Shown here: positions 18,050 through 26,040 of the stretch, piece after piece
How the letters are laid out: every line of letters starts with the position of its first letter
Numbering within the stretch: position 1 is the first letter of the stretch
From: Sphingomonas sp. 3P27F8
GTDB taxonomy: Bacteria; Pseudomonadota; Alphaproteobacteria; Sphingomonadales; Sphingomonadaceae
Direction of reading: 5' to 3'
DNA length: 64,000 bases
NCBI RefSeq assembly: GCF_005502745.1
Contig: NZ_SCNL01000003.1
Coordinates: 62,001 to 126,000 of the forward strand
The notes under the pieces: generated by a model
Databases searched by the model: none
Seen by the model: the letters and a program-made list of their open reading frames with translations, nothing else
What the model was told of the DNA's origin: nothing
Made by a program: the position numbers and the translations under genes

Positions 18050-19438
18050 CTACTTGCTGAGGTCGGTCAGCAACGATCGATAATAAGTGATTGCAAGCGG
18101 GACATTATCGATTGGCGTGCGCTCGTTCAGCCCGTGGCTGAAATCATCGCTTTCCTTGATGAAAACCGGGCTGATTCCGTAGCTGGGAATACCGGCTGCG
18201 CGAAAATGCATCGAATCGCTCGCGCCCGCAGACATCGCGGGAAACACCGGCACCCCGGGTCGCGCGAGGCTGAGCGCCTTCTTGACGGCGTTCATAAGAT
18301 CTGGCCGCAACGGAGATGCATCGGTAGGATTGGATCCTTCGGTCACGTCGCTGAATTTGACGCTTGGATCGGCAGCGACCCTTTCCAGTTCCGCCATCAC
18401 TGCCGCAGGCTTCACCCCAGGGAAGATGCGGCAGTTTATGTTGGCCGTCGCCCGCTGCGGCAGCGCATTGAGCGCATGACCACCCGACACCATCGTCGAA
18501 ACGCAGGTGGTGCCGATCTGGCCGACATAAGCGGGGTTTCCGGCGAGTGTCTCGATCGCCCGCTTGTCCTGAGGGTTGGCGGCGAAAGCTTTCATAGCGG
18601 CGCCGATCTCGGAAGTTTGCAGCGGCGCGACGCCTTCAAAATAGCCTTTGGTGATCGGCGAAAGCTGTGGGGTGAAGCGATAATCACCGATCCGGACCAG
18701 CGCTGCCGAAAGTTCATTGATCGCGTTTACCTTGCGCGGGGCGGAAGAATGGCCGCCGGGATTGGTCACCTCCAGCTTGAAATCGGCATAGGTTTTCTCG
18801 GCCGCGCTCACCGACAGATATTCTGCCTTGCCGCTTTCGCTCAGCATCCCGCCACCGCCATCGATGTTCAGCACCATCTCCGTGCTGCCCTTAGCCTTGC
18901 TCGCGAGGATCGCGGACGTTTTCATCGCCGTTTCCTCATCGCCCGAGAACGCCAGGACGATATCGCGCCTCGGCTTGTATCCGGCGCGCTTCATATCGAT
19001 CACGGTGGCGGTGACCAGCGCGAGATCGAGCTTCATATCGGTCGCGCCGCGCCCGAAGAGATAACCGTTCTCCACCACAGGGGTGAACGGATCACGTTGC
19101 CAGTCACTGGGCTTGGCCTCCACCACGTCCATGTGGCCGGAGATGGCAAGCGCCTTCGCCTTCGGATCGGTGCCGTGCCAGCGCAGCAGCAGATAAGCGG
19201 TGTCACCGACCGGCTCGACCGTCACGTCGGCCGCAGGGAAGCCGGCCTCGACGAACAATCGCTTCAAATAGGCGGCAAGCTGTGGCGTCTGATTGCCAGG
19301 GCCCTGAACGCTGCGGAAGGCGATCGCGCGTTTCGCGATCTCCAGCGCGTTGTCGGCCGCGCTTTCGGTTGGCGACGCCGCCTGTGCGGTGCTTGCCAGC
19401 AGGAGAGAAAGCGCTGCCGCGAATCCGTACTTGTTCAT
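18050..19438 (-). CDS. M20 family metallopeptidase, secreted
   Basis: A 462-residue zinc peptidase of the M20/M25/M40 family (dipeptidase or acylase type). A signal peptide is clear (MNKYGFAAALSLLLASTAQA). Metal ligands are seen in SGHMDVVEA, in GRGATDMK and in the FSGDEETAM segment carrying the catalytic Glu, with a further His in MVSGGHALNALP of the lid/dimerisation region and one in the C-terminal FSHGLNE motif. It probably degrades small peptides in the periplasm. It stands alone on the minus strand, preceded by the structured element at 19514-19791. Confidence 0.9.
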   Translation of the reverse strand: MNKYGFAAALSLLLASTAQAASPTESAADNALEIAKRAIAFRSVQGPGNQTPQLAAYLKRLFVEAGFPAADVTVEPVGDTAYLLLRWHGTDPKAKALAISGHMDVVEAKPSDWQRDPFTPVVENGYLFGRGATDMKLDLALVTATVIDMKRAGYKPRRDIVLAFSGDEETAMKTSAILASKAKGSTEMVLNIDGGGGMLSESGKAEYLSVSAAEKTYADFKLEVTNPGGHSSAPRKVNAINELSAALVRIGDYRFTPQLSPITKGYFEGVAPLQTSEIGAAMKAFAANPQDKRAIETLAGNPAYVGQIGTTCVSTMVSGGHALNALPQRATANINCRIFPGVKPAAVMAELERVAADPSVKFSDVTEGSNPTDASPLRPDLMNAVKKALSLARPGVPVFPAMSAGASDSMHFRAAGIPSYGISPVFIKESDDFSHGLNERTPIDNVPLAITYYRSLLTDLSK

Positions 19439-19513
19439 GCCCCACCCTTTATGAATTGTCTGGCGGGAGGCTAACGTCGCTTTGCGCCGGGGGAAAGCTG
19501 CAAGCTTACTAAT

Positions 19514-19612
19514 TTAGCGGATATGAGAAGAGGTTGTCGAATGTCCCTCAAGAGACATCCGACAACCCCTAAACATGGTCAGCGGCCGGAACGTTCCAGC
19601 CCGGGAGACCAT
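19514..19612 (-). CDS. Putative 32-residue leader peptide 2
   Basis: Encodes a basic peptide starting MVSRAGTFRPLTMF and ending TTSSHIR. GGTGGAGGAGG lies about five bases upstream of the ATG, again an unusually strong ribosome-binding site. The 3' third of the ORF lies inside the 14-bp stem at 19532-19567, so translation would melt that hairpin, an arrangement expected of attenuator-type control. Function unknown and translation unproven. Confidence 0.33.
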   Translation of the reverse strand: MVSRAGTFRPLTMFRGCRMSLEGHSTTSSHIR

Positions 19613-19682
19613 GCGGGCCTCCTCCACCTATGGATCACGCCGTTGACTGAAGGAGAATACCTTCCGGCGCGATCCGGCGGTG

Positions 19683-19739
19683 TTAGAAGCGCGTCCCCCG
19701 AACGAACTGAACCGACCCCATTGCTGAACCATGAGACAT
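19683..19739 (-). CDS. Putative 18-residue leader peptide 1
   Basis: Encodes MSHGSAMGSVQFVRGTRF. The reason to take it seriously is its ribosome-binding site: AAAGGAGGTGATCC directly upstream is complementary to the whole 16S 3' tail, with the GGAGG core about seven bases from the ATG, far stronger than at most genes here. No function known; it might be a regulatory leader peptide. Reality of translation is unproven. Confidence 0.35.
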   Translation of the reverse strand: MSHGSAMGSVQFVRGTRF

Positions 19740-19886
19740 CGGATCACCTCCTTTCGCTGGTTAAAGACGTTTGTGGTTCAAGCCACGAACGCTATCTTGG
19801 CCTTGTTCGCGGTATAAACAAGTCTTGTTTTTCAGGCCTCTTTAGACGATCATCCTTCGCCGTTATCCGGTGCCACAAAGGCTCGC

Positions 19887-20417
19887 TCAGCCCCGGCAAT
19901 CCTCTATAACGCGATCGATCTCGGCATATGGTGGCACGACGAGCACGGGTGCGTTCTGCTGTTCGATCGCGATGCGGCCGCGGCTGAACGCAATCGCATC
20001 GAGTAGCGAATCGTTGGGCGCAAGGGTCGCTGCGACATATGGCAACGCGCCACCTGTTGGCTGCACGGCCAACGCGCGAGTGGCGCTGCTGGTTCGAATC
20101 GTCAGCGGCGCGGTTATCGCCCCGGCGCGCGACAGATAAACCCGTCTTTCCGTTCGGTCACAGCGCAGCACGACCATCGCATCGCCATCGTCACCAAACA
20201 TGGCACGCGTACCTCGACTGTCGGCTGCGTAGCGCCACGTTCCAGGCGTCACCGGCCAGTCGCTCCAGTCGCTCGCCAGTGGAGGCGGGGCCTTGAGCGG
20301 CGGCAAGGCCGGGGGCGGGGCATTCACCAGCGGCGGCTGCTTTGGCGGCGCGCTGACGCAAGAGGCGAGCGCAAGAACCGCCAGGGCGGAAACGGCGACA
20401 AGTGGCTGTGATCGCAT
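19887..20417 (-). CDS. Proline-rich outer-membrane lipoprotein of unknown function
   Basis: No known domain recognised. The 176-residue precursor has a lipoprotein signal (MRSQPLVAVSALAVLALASC) with the lipobox LASC and lipidated Cys20. A Pro/Ala-rich linker (residues about 24-45) precedes a compact domain with beta-strand-like segments (WRYAADSRGTRAMFG, then a VVLRCDRTERRVYLSR segment). The ATG at 20417 places the lipobox correctly; the frame is open to 20453. It is a single gene, and the structured element lies downstream on the same strand. Confidence 0.75.
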   Translation of the reverse strand: MRSQPLVAVSALAVLALASCVSAPPKQPPLVNAPPPALPPLKAPPPLASDWSDWPVTPGTWRYAADSRGTRAMFGDDGDAMVVLRCDRTERRVYLSRAGAITAPLTIRTSSATRALAVQPTGGALPYVAATLAPNDSLLDAIAFSRGRIAIEQQNAPVLVVPPYAEIDRVIEDCRG

Positions 20418-20455
20418 GGCGCCGGGTATGGCCAAGGCGGCCGCGCTACTCAACT

Positions 20456-20481
20456 GGAACCGACGCAGGGGCGTAACGGTT
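20456..20481 (+). promoter_or_regulatory. Possible EcfG-type general stress promoter
   Basis: GGAAC (20456-20460) and CGGTT (20477-20481) are separated by 16 bases, close to the alphaproteobacterial general stress sigma factor consensus GGAAC-N16/17-CGTT. The -10 has an extra G compared with consensus. It lies 28 bases before the PRC-barrel gene, a class of gene often in the general stress regulon. Inferred from pattern only. Confidence 0.4.
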
Positions 20482-20508
20482 TAGCGCAGACCAACAGGAG
20501 TTTCTCGA

Positions 20509-20895
20509 ATGCAGACGGCACATGGGGAGGCGGCAACGCTCGCACTGGCGCAGGCGGATATTTCAGGGTCGCTGAAACTGGAAAGTCGCGATGGTGACAA
20601 GCTCGGCAGCGTTTCGGCCTTCATGGTTCACAAGCGCAGCGGCCGGGTCACTCATGCGGTGTTGAGCCTGGGTGGCTTCCTGGGGATGGGCAAGAGCTTT
20701 TATGCACTGCCGTTCGCATTGCTCCAGTTCGATCCCGTGCGCGATCTGTATGTCGTGACGATCGACCGGCGGATGCTGGAAGGCGGGCCAAGTTGGGCGA
20801 ACAACGCGCCGGCATTCGATCAGGCATATGCGGATCGGGTTGCGGGCTATTATGGGGTCGACCGGGAGGATCTCGGTCTTGGTGGAGTGATGTGA
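20509..20895 (+). CDS. PRC-barrel domain protein
   Basis: A 128-residue protein with a PRC-barrel: residues about 20-90 contain the pattern LKLESRDGDKLGSVSAFMV followed by GRVTHAVLSLGGFLGMG and YALPFALL, typical of short stress-related PRC-barrel proteins of alphaproteobacteria. The C-terminal part (WANNAPAF, YGVDREDLGL) is less conserved. Role unknown. AACAGGAG precedes the ATG. A tiny acidic gene follows four bases later, and the pair may share the candidate stress promoter upstream. Confidence 0.85.
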   Translation: MQTAHGEAATLALAQADISGSLKLESRDGDKLGSVSAFMVHKRSGRVTHAVLSLGGFLGMGKSFYALPFALLQFDPVRDLYVVTIDRRMLEGGPSWANNAPAFDQAYADRVAGYYGVDREDLGLGGVM

Positions 20896-20899
20896 CGCG

Positions 20900-21037
20900 A
20901 TGACCGATCTCAAAAAGAAAACCGCGCTTGAGGAAGCGATGGACGGGCTGATCGTCGATCCCGACTCTCCAGAAAATCATCCGTCCAAAAAATCGCCGCA
21001 GACGATAGAGAACGGAGACACGGACGAGGAAGAGTAA
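20900..21037 (+). CDS. Small acidic protein, 45 residues
   Basis: Encodes MTDLKKKTALEEAMDG and ends in an acidic tail (GDTDEEE). Charged and hydrophilic throughout, no membrane segment, no family recognised. It starts four bases after the PRC-barrel stop, with a GGTGGAG ribosome-binding site inside the end of that gene, and is followed by a hairpin terminator, so it looks like the second gene of a two-gene operon. Confidence is moderate because of its size. Confidence 0.6.
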   Translation: MTDLKKKTALEEAMDGLIVDPDSPENHPSKKSPQTIENGDTDEEE

Positions 21038-21043
21038 TCGCCT

Positions 21044-21079
21044 TGGCGTCATTCCGGCAATCGCCCCGGGATGACGCCA
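21044..21079. terminator. Hairpin between the PRC-barrel operon and uvrB
   Basis: A 14-bp stem (21044-21057 with 21066-21079, one T-G pair) encloses an 8-base loop. It lies between the convergent small acidic gene and uvrB and can serve both directions. There is no strong T-run on either side, so it may rely partly on Rho. Confidence 0.6.
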
Positions 21080-21086
21080 TTGGCTA

Positions 21087-23279
21087 TCAGCGGCCCCGGC
21101 CGCCTCCGAATTTTCGCTGAGTCCGGCCGAAGCGCGTCTTCCGCGTGCCTGGCTTTCCTTCGTTTGCCCGGCCCATGACCGGTGCTTTGTGTTCGCCGAC
21201 TGGCAATCCGAGCTCTTCCTGTTCGAGTGCGCGGATTTCGTCGCGCAAGCGCCCAGCTTCCTCGAATTCCAAATCGGATGCGGCCTTGCGCATCTTATTC
21301 TCGAGCTCCTCAATATAAGACCGCAGATTGTGGCCAACCATGTGAGGCCTTTCATCGTCGATATCGACGGTGACCTGATCCTTCGAGGCTACGTGCGCGA
21401 TTATATCGCCAATGCTCTTGCGCACCGTCGCAGGGGTTATTCCGTGCTCGAGGTTATACGCTTCCTGCTTCTCGCGGCGGCGCGCGGTTTCGTTCATCGC
21501 ACGCTCCATGCTGCCTGTGATCCGGTCGGCGTAGAGTATCACGCGGCCATCCACGTTGCGGGCGGCGCGGCCGATCGTCTGGATCAGTGAGGTTTCCGAG
21601 CGCAAGAAACCTTCCTTGTCGGCGTCCATTATGCAGACAAGGCCGCATTCCGGGATGTCGAGCCCTTCGCGCAACAGATTGATGCCGACCAGCACGTCAT
21701 ACACGCCGAGCCGTAGATCGCGGATCAATTCGATGCGTTCCAATGTCTCCACGTCAGAATGCATATAGCGGACCTTTACGCCCGCCTCGTGCATATATTC
21801 CGTCAGGTCTTCGGCCATACGCTTGGTCAGCGTCGTGACCAGCGTTCGATATCCGCTCTCGGCAGCCTTTCGGCATTCGACGATGCAATCCTGCACCTGC
21901 TCTTCGACCGGGCGGATTTCCACCGGTGGATCGATCAGTCCCGTTGGTCTGATGACCTGTTCCGAGAAAACGCCACCAGTCTGCTCCATTTCCCAATGGC
22001 CGGGAGTTGCAGAGACGCTGACCGTCTGCGGCCGCATCGCATCCCACTCGTTGAAGCGGAGCGGTCGATTATCGATACAGGAGGGAAGGCGAAAGCCATA
22101 CTCGGCAAGCGTGATCTTCCGCCGATGGTCCCCGCGCGCCATTGCGCCGATCTGCGGCACTGTCTGATGGCTTTCGTCGACGAACAGCAGGGCGTTCTCG
22201 GGCAGATATTCGAACAAGGTGGGGGGCGGCTCGCCCGGCAGACGGCCGGTGAGGAAGCGCGAATAATTCTCGATTCCCGCGCAGCTCCCGGTCGCGGCGA
22301 TCATCTCCAGGTCAAAGTTGGTGCGCTGCTCCAGCCGCTGCGCCTCCAGCAAATGGCCCTCGCCAACAAGCTCCTTAAGCCGTTCGCTCAGTTCATGCTT
22401 TATCGCCGCGGTCGCCTGCTTGAGTGTCGGTCCGGGCGTCACATAGTGGGAGTTGGCGTAGATGCGGACGTAATCGAGACTTGCCACCTTCCTTCCCGTC
22501 AGCGGGTCGAATTCGACGATTTCCTCAATGTCGTCGCCAAAGAAAGAGATGCGCCAGGCGCTGTCTTCGTAGTGTGAAGGGAAAATTTCGAGATTGTCGC
22601 CCTTCACACGGAAGTTTCCGCGCGCGAAGGCGACATCGTTCCGCTTGTATTGCAGCGCGACAAGCTTGCGCACGATCTCGCGCTGATCGACCGTCTGACC
22701 CTTCTTCAGATCAAAGATCATCGCAGAATAGGTCTCTACCGATCCGATTCCGTAAAGGCAGGACACAGACGCAACTATTATTACATCATCCCGCTCCAGC
22801 AGCGACCGCGTGGCCGAATGGCGCATCCGATCGATCGCCTCGTTCACGCTCGACTCCTTCTCGATATAAGTGTCGGAGCGCGGGACATAAGCTTCTGGTT
22901 GATAATAATCGTAATAGCTGACGAAATATTCGACCGCGTTTTCAGGGAAGAAGCTCTTGAACTCACCGTAAAGCTGCGCGGCCAGGATCTTGTTCGGCGC
23001 GAGTATCAGTGCGGGGCGCTGCAACGCCTCGATCACCTTCGCCATCGTAAATGTTTTGCCCGATCCGGTAACGCCGAGCAGCACCTGATCGCGCTCTCCT
23101 GCCGATGCCGCCGCCACCAGTTCCGCGATTGCAACGGGCTGATCGCCTGCCGGAGAATAATCGCTCACCAGCTTGAACGGCCGGCCGCCCTCCGCCTTTT
23201 CAGGTCGCTGCGGGCGATGGGGGATGAATGTCTCGCCGGTTTCGGGTTCGGCCAGGCTGGTGCGTATCTGGATCGCCAT
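21087..23279 (-). CDS. uvrB: Excinuclease ABC subunit B
   Basis: Damage-verifying helicase of nucleotide excision repair, working with UvrA and UvrC. The 730-residue protein has Walker A GVTGSGKT (residues 69-76), the beta-hairpin region with [16 protein letters not shown], helicase motifs LFVDESHQT and the VSATPG segment, and [10 protein letters not shown] to QTIGRAARN of the second RecA-like domain. The C-terminal UVR motif ([17 protein letters not shown]) binds UvrC. The ATG at 23279 (MAIQIRTS) is chosen; an upstream codon at 23300 is in frame. No convincing LexA box was found upstream. Confidence 0.97.
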   Translation of the reverse strand: MAIQIRTSLAEPETGETFIPHRPQRPEKAEGGRPFKLVSDYSPAGDQPVAIAELVAAASAGERDQVLLGVTGSGKTFTMAKVIEALQRPALILAPNKILAAQLYGEFKSFFPENAVEYFVSYYDYYQPEAYVPRSDTYIEKESSVNEAIDRMRHSATRSLLERDDVIIVASVSCLYGIGSVETYSAMIFDLKKGQTVDQREIVRKLVALQYKRNDVAFARGNFRVKGDNLEIFPSHYEDSAWRISFFGDDIEEIVEFDPLTGRKVASLDYVRIYANSHYVTPGPTLKQATAAIKHELSERLKELVGEGHLLEAQRLEQRTNFDLEMIAATGSCAGIENYSRFLTGRLPGEPPPTLFEYLPENALLFVDESHQTVPQIGAMARGDHRRKITLAEYGFRLPSCIDNRPLRFNEWDAMRPQTVSVSATPGHWEMEQTGGVFSEQVIRPTGLIDPPVEIRPVEEQVQDCIVECRKAAESGYRTLVTTLTKRMAEDLTEYMHEAGVKVRYMHSDVETLERIELIRDLRLGVYDVLVGINLLREGLDIPECGLVCIMDADKEGFLRSETSLIQTIGRAARNVDGRVILYADRITGSMERAMNETARRREKQEAYNLEHGITPATVRKSIGDIIAHVASKDQVTVDIDDERPHMVGHNLRSYIEELENKMRKAASDLEFEEAGRLRDEIRALEQEELGLPVGEHKAPVMGRANEGKPGTRKTRFGRTQRKFGGGRGR

Positions 23280-23357
23280 GTTCACTATATGGACCGGCAA
23301 GGCGCCCGGCGAAAGGGTGCGGCGCTAGAAGCCGTGGACGAACCCTAAAATAAGGCG

Positions 23358-24176
23358 TCAGAACAAGCCGAGCGCGGCAATTTCCTCAACACTGAGGTCA
23401 AGGCCGAACATCAGGCTCAGGCGCATGCGATAGACGCGCGGATCGATAATCTCGGCACTGGTCTCGCCCTCGCTCGAATATCGGCGATAGTTGCGATCCG
23501 CCAGCGCGGCGAAACCGCGCGGCAATACAAGCGATACAATTGCGGATTGGGTGAAGCGGCTATCTGGCGCGGTTGAGGCCCAGAGGTTGCCGATCGCGAG
23601 GTCATTCTCGTACACCGTACGCAGATCAAAGCTATATTGCCGCTGCCAGCCCTCGCCACCAGCGCGCCCGTCCGCGCCGACTGGTATGCCCTGTCGCAGC
23701 AGCATCCACCCGAACTCCCCGTCGCGCTCCAGCCGATGCAGTGCGCCATCCGGAGAGGCCGTCTCGACACCATCGACGAGCGGCATCACCGGCGCGAAAC
23801 TTCCGCCGAACCCGGCGTCCGCGATCCACTCCTCGCCCTCGACCGACACCAGCGTCAGCGTATGAGTGAGCGGCTGCGGTTCGCTGACACCCAGCCAGAC
23901 CCGCGCGAGAAGCGGACGGGAGGCGAAGCCCAGAGCGGTTAGTGCGTCGCCGAGCAGACGGTTCTGCTCGAAACAATAGCCGCCGCGCCCCCGCGTGACG
24001 AGCTTGTCGAACACCGAACCGGAGTCGATCGCGATGCCGCGCCCAAGCATCACGTCGAGATTCTCGAACGGGATAGCAAGGCGCTGAGCGCGCTGCACGG
24101 CGGCGAGACCATCGACATCGGCACCCGGCGTTTCGGGCAGATCAACGCGGGCGAGATAAGCAGCTAGATTGAACAT
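23358..24176 (-). CDS. nat: Arylamine N-acetyltransferase
   Basis: Transfers acetyl from acetyl-CoA to arylamines and hydrazines. In this 272-residue protein the catalytic triad can be read completely: Cys68 in RGGYCFE, His105 in LTHTLTLV, and Asp120 in ADAGFG. The ATG at 24176 (MFNLAAYL) matches family N-termini; a GTG at 24209, which overlaps the stop of the upstream phosphotransferase gene, is an alternative giving 11 more residues. It is probably co-transcribed with the phosphotransferase. Confidence 0.93.
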   Translation of the reverse strand: MFNLAAYLARVDLPETPGADVDGLAAVQRAQRLAIPFENLDVMLGRGIAIDSGSVFDKLVTRGRGGYCFEQNRLLGDALTALGFASRPLLARVWLGVSEPQPLTHTLTLVSVEGEEWIADAGFGGSFAPVMPLVDGVETASPDGALHRLERDGEFGWMLLRQGIPVGADGRAGGEGWQRQYSFDLRTVYENDLAIGNLWASTAPDSRFTQSAIVSLVLPRGFAALADRNYRRYSSEGETSAEIIDPRVYRMRLSLMFGLDLSVEEIAALGLF

Positions 24177-24205
24177 CGCGCGAATATAGGTAGCGTCCGT
24201 CGAAA

Positions 24206-25273
24206 TCACACGATCGGCGTTGCGATCCGCCGATGTGCACGCTCGAATAGCGCTATCGTGTGCGCGTGAAGCTGATCGCCGATCGGCTTCGGCGTTAGCC
24301 CGGCACAGGCGCGGGCATGGCTCCCCTCCAGGATCGCACCAAGCTTGAAGCAGGCGAGCACGGCATACCAGCGCGCGTCCGTCGCGCTCCGGCCGGTGGC
24401 GGCGAGATAGCGTTCAACGATTTCCTCCAGCGAAGGAAAACCCTCCCACGGCGTCACCGCCACGCGCTGTTCGCCCTCTGCCGGATCGCGCCATGTCGCC
24501 GTCAGCCAGCCGAGATCGAGCAGCGGATCGCCGAGTGTCGCAAGCTCCCAATCGACGATCGCAGCAAGTTCAGGTGCATCGGGGCGAAACATCACGTTTG
24601 CGAGGTGAAAATCGCCATGGATTAGCCCCGGCTGCACTGTGCTGGGCCGGTTTGCATCGAGCCACGCGCAAATCCGCTCCACATCCGGCAGCACAGCCAG
24701 CCCGCTCCATCCCTCGAATTCCGCATAGCCATCGAGTTGCGCGCGCCAGCGCGGCGTCTGCCGCTCCACCCAGCCATCCAGCTTGCCGAGACCGGACAGG
24801 CCGACACGCTCGGGATCGATCCGCGACAGCGCAACCGCCGCATCGACCATCGCTTCGCCCATCAGTCTGCGCATCGCTGGATGGCTGGCGTGAAGCGGCG
24901 GCAGGCCGACGGTCGGGTTAAAGCCGTCGATCGGCTCCATCAGATAGAATGCGGTGCCTAGCACCCCGGGATCACCCTCTCCGGCGATGAACCGGGGGTG
25001 AGGAACCGCTGAGCTGGCAAGAGCGGAGAGAACCCTCATTTCGCGACGCATCACCTCGTCGCTTTCCGGTCGCGGGCGACGCGGCGGGCGACGCAGGACA
25101 TAGCTTCGTCCATCGCGATCGAAGCGTAGCAGCACGTTCTGCGTGCCGCCACCGAGCGGCTCAGCGCGCTCGATCGCCGCGCCTTCGCCAAGGCCCTTGC
25201 GATCCATCCAGCAGGTGAGCGAGTCCAGATCGATCAGCTCACGCCATGCCTCGCGATCGTGCGCCAGCGCCAC
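24206..25273 (-). CDS. Aminoglycoside-phosphotransferase-like kinase (APH family)
   Basis: A 355-residue kinase-like protein. The catalytic loop is HGDFHLANVMF (Brenner motif, Asp and Asn), followed by the Mg-binding IVDWELATLGDPLLDL; N-terminally GGGTQNVLLRF and YVLRRPP form the nucleotide loop and lysine/arginine region. The GDPLLDLGWL pattern is typical of the ACAD10/11-like subgroup of alphaproteobacteria and actinobacteria, which is associated with acyl-CoA metabolism; the substrate is unknown. The start is GTG 25273 with GAGGAGAG upstream, leaving 95 bases to the divergent TetR gene, which may regulate it. Confidence 0.85.
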   Translation of the reverse strand: MALAHDREAWRELIDLDSLTCWMDRKGLGEGAAIERAEPLGGGTQNVLLRFDRDGRSYVLRRPPRRPRPESDEVMRREMRVLSALASSAVPHPRFIAGEGDPGVLGTAFYLMEPIDGFNPTVGLPPLHASHPAMRRLMGEAMVDAAVALSRIDPERVGLSGLGKLDGWVERQTPRWRAQLDGYAEFEGWSGLAVLPDVERICAWLDANRPSTVQPGLIHGDFHLANVMFRPDAPELAAIVDWELATLGDPLLDLGWLTATWRDPAEGEQRVAVTPWEGFPSLEEIVERYLAATGRSATDARWYAVLACFKLGAILEGSHARACAGLTPKPIGDQLHAHTIALFERAHRRIATPIV

Positions 25274-25368
25274 GGGCCTCTCCTCGTTTAAGTCGATCGA
25301 GTTAGTAAAAGGCCTTGCCTGGTCGGTCAATCGTGCGGCGGCGCTTGCCGAAGGGTGCGGTATATCCG

Positions 25369-26040
25369 ATGGTGCGCGTGATGAACGCCAGTCGACCAAT
25401 CACCGCCGGCCGTGGCGGCGTGACCCGCAATGAACTGAAGCGCGCCGCGCGCCGCTTGTTCGCCGAACGCGGCATTGCGGCCGTCGGGATGCGCGAAATC
25501 GTCGAGGCGGCGGGCCAGCGGAATGCGGCGGCAGTGCATTATTACTTCGGCGGCAAAGACGATCTGCTGCGCGAATTGCTCATCGACGGCGCGGATTTGA
25601 TCGATGCGGAGCGGCAGGCGCTGCTAGAAGAGGCGGAACGCGGCGGCACGCCGAATCTTCGTTCGGTCGTGCGCGCGATGGTTGTGTCGAATGTCGATAT
25701 TCCGGGTGATACCGGAGAGAACGAAACCTATTTCCGTTTCATGATGAACGTGCAGAACGAGCGACGGCAATTGTTCGTGGATACGGTGCCGGAGCATTCG
25801 GAAGCCTATGCACGGTGCCTTTCGCATATTCGGCGTCTGCTTGCGGATGTGCCCGAGCCGCTGGTGCGGCAGCGCATCCATTATGCCGGTTTGTCGCTGC
25901 GCGCTATGATCGCCGCTCGCGAGGCGGCGGTGGATGCCAGTGACGGCGGCTTTCACCCCTACTGGAGCGGGCAATCCGCGGTCGACGGGATGGTCGATGC
26001 GGTTGAAGCGATCCTTACCGGCCCCGCCACATCAGCTTGA
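25369..26040 (+). CDS. TetR-family regulator
   Basis: A 223-residue regulator with an N-terminal TetR DNA-binding domain: LKRAARRLFAERGIAAVGMREIVEAAG, then NAAAVHYYFGGKDDLL, the helix-turn-helix signature. The C-terminal ligand domain is not assignable. It is divergent from the phosphotransferase gene, whose expression it may control. Alternative start codons are ATG 25381 (MNAS) and an upstream codon at 25315. Its 3' end overlaps the convergent acetyltransferase gene by 26 bases. Confidence 0.88.
   Translation: MVRVMNASRPITAGRGGVTRNELKRAARRLFAERGIAAVGMREIVEAAGQRNAAAVHYYFGGKDDLLRELLIDGADLIDAERQALLEEAERGGTPNLRSVVRAMVVSNVDIPGDTGENETYFRFMMNVQNERRQLFVDTVPEHSEAYARCLSHIRRLLADVPEPLVRQRIHYAGLSLRAMIAAREAAVDASDGGFHPYWSGQSAVDGMVDAVEAILTGPATSA

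Larger units (their letters stand above)
19514..19791 (-). other. Structured leader or small RNA element with two tiny ORFs
   Basis: This is the core of the only gene-free stretch over 300 bases (19439-19886). Read on the minus strand it has a 9-bp hairpin (arms 19783-19791 and 19668+100, i.e. 19768-19776), then a 14-base perfect complement to the 3' end of 16S rRNA (19741-19754), a tiny ORF (19739-19683), a second purine-rich ribosome-binding site (about 19615-19627), another tiny ORF (19612-19514), and a 14-bp stem with one G-U pair (19554-19567 with 19532-19545). No long T-run follows. It lies 75 bases before the M20 peptidase on the same strand and may be its leader or a separate RNA. I do not recognise it as a named family. 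Confidence 0.5.

Noticed and set aside
19741..19754. Sequence identical to the 3' end of 16S rRNA (GGATCACCTCCTTT)
   Set aside because: No other rRNA sequence surrounds it; read on the other strand it is a very strong Shine-Dalgarno.
19523..19909. 128-codon plus-strand frame in the gene-free stretch
   Set aside because: It runs through the hairpins and is antisense to both tiny ORFs; it has no good ribosome-binding site or recognised domain.
23280..23300. Possible LexA box before uvrB (GTTC-N7-GGAC)
   Set aside because: Two of the four bases of the second half-site do not match the alphaproteobacterial consensus GTTC-N7-GTTC.
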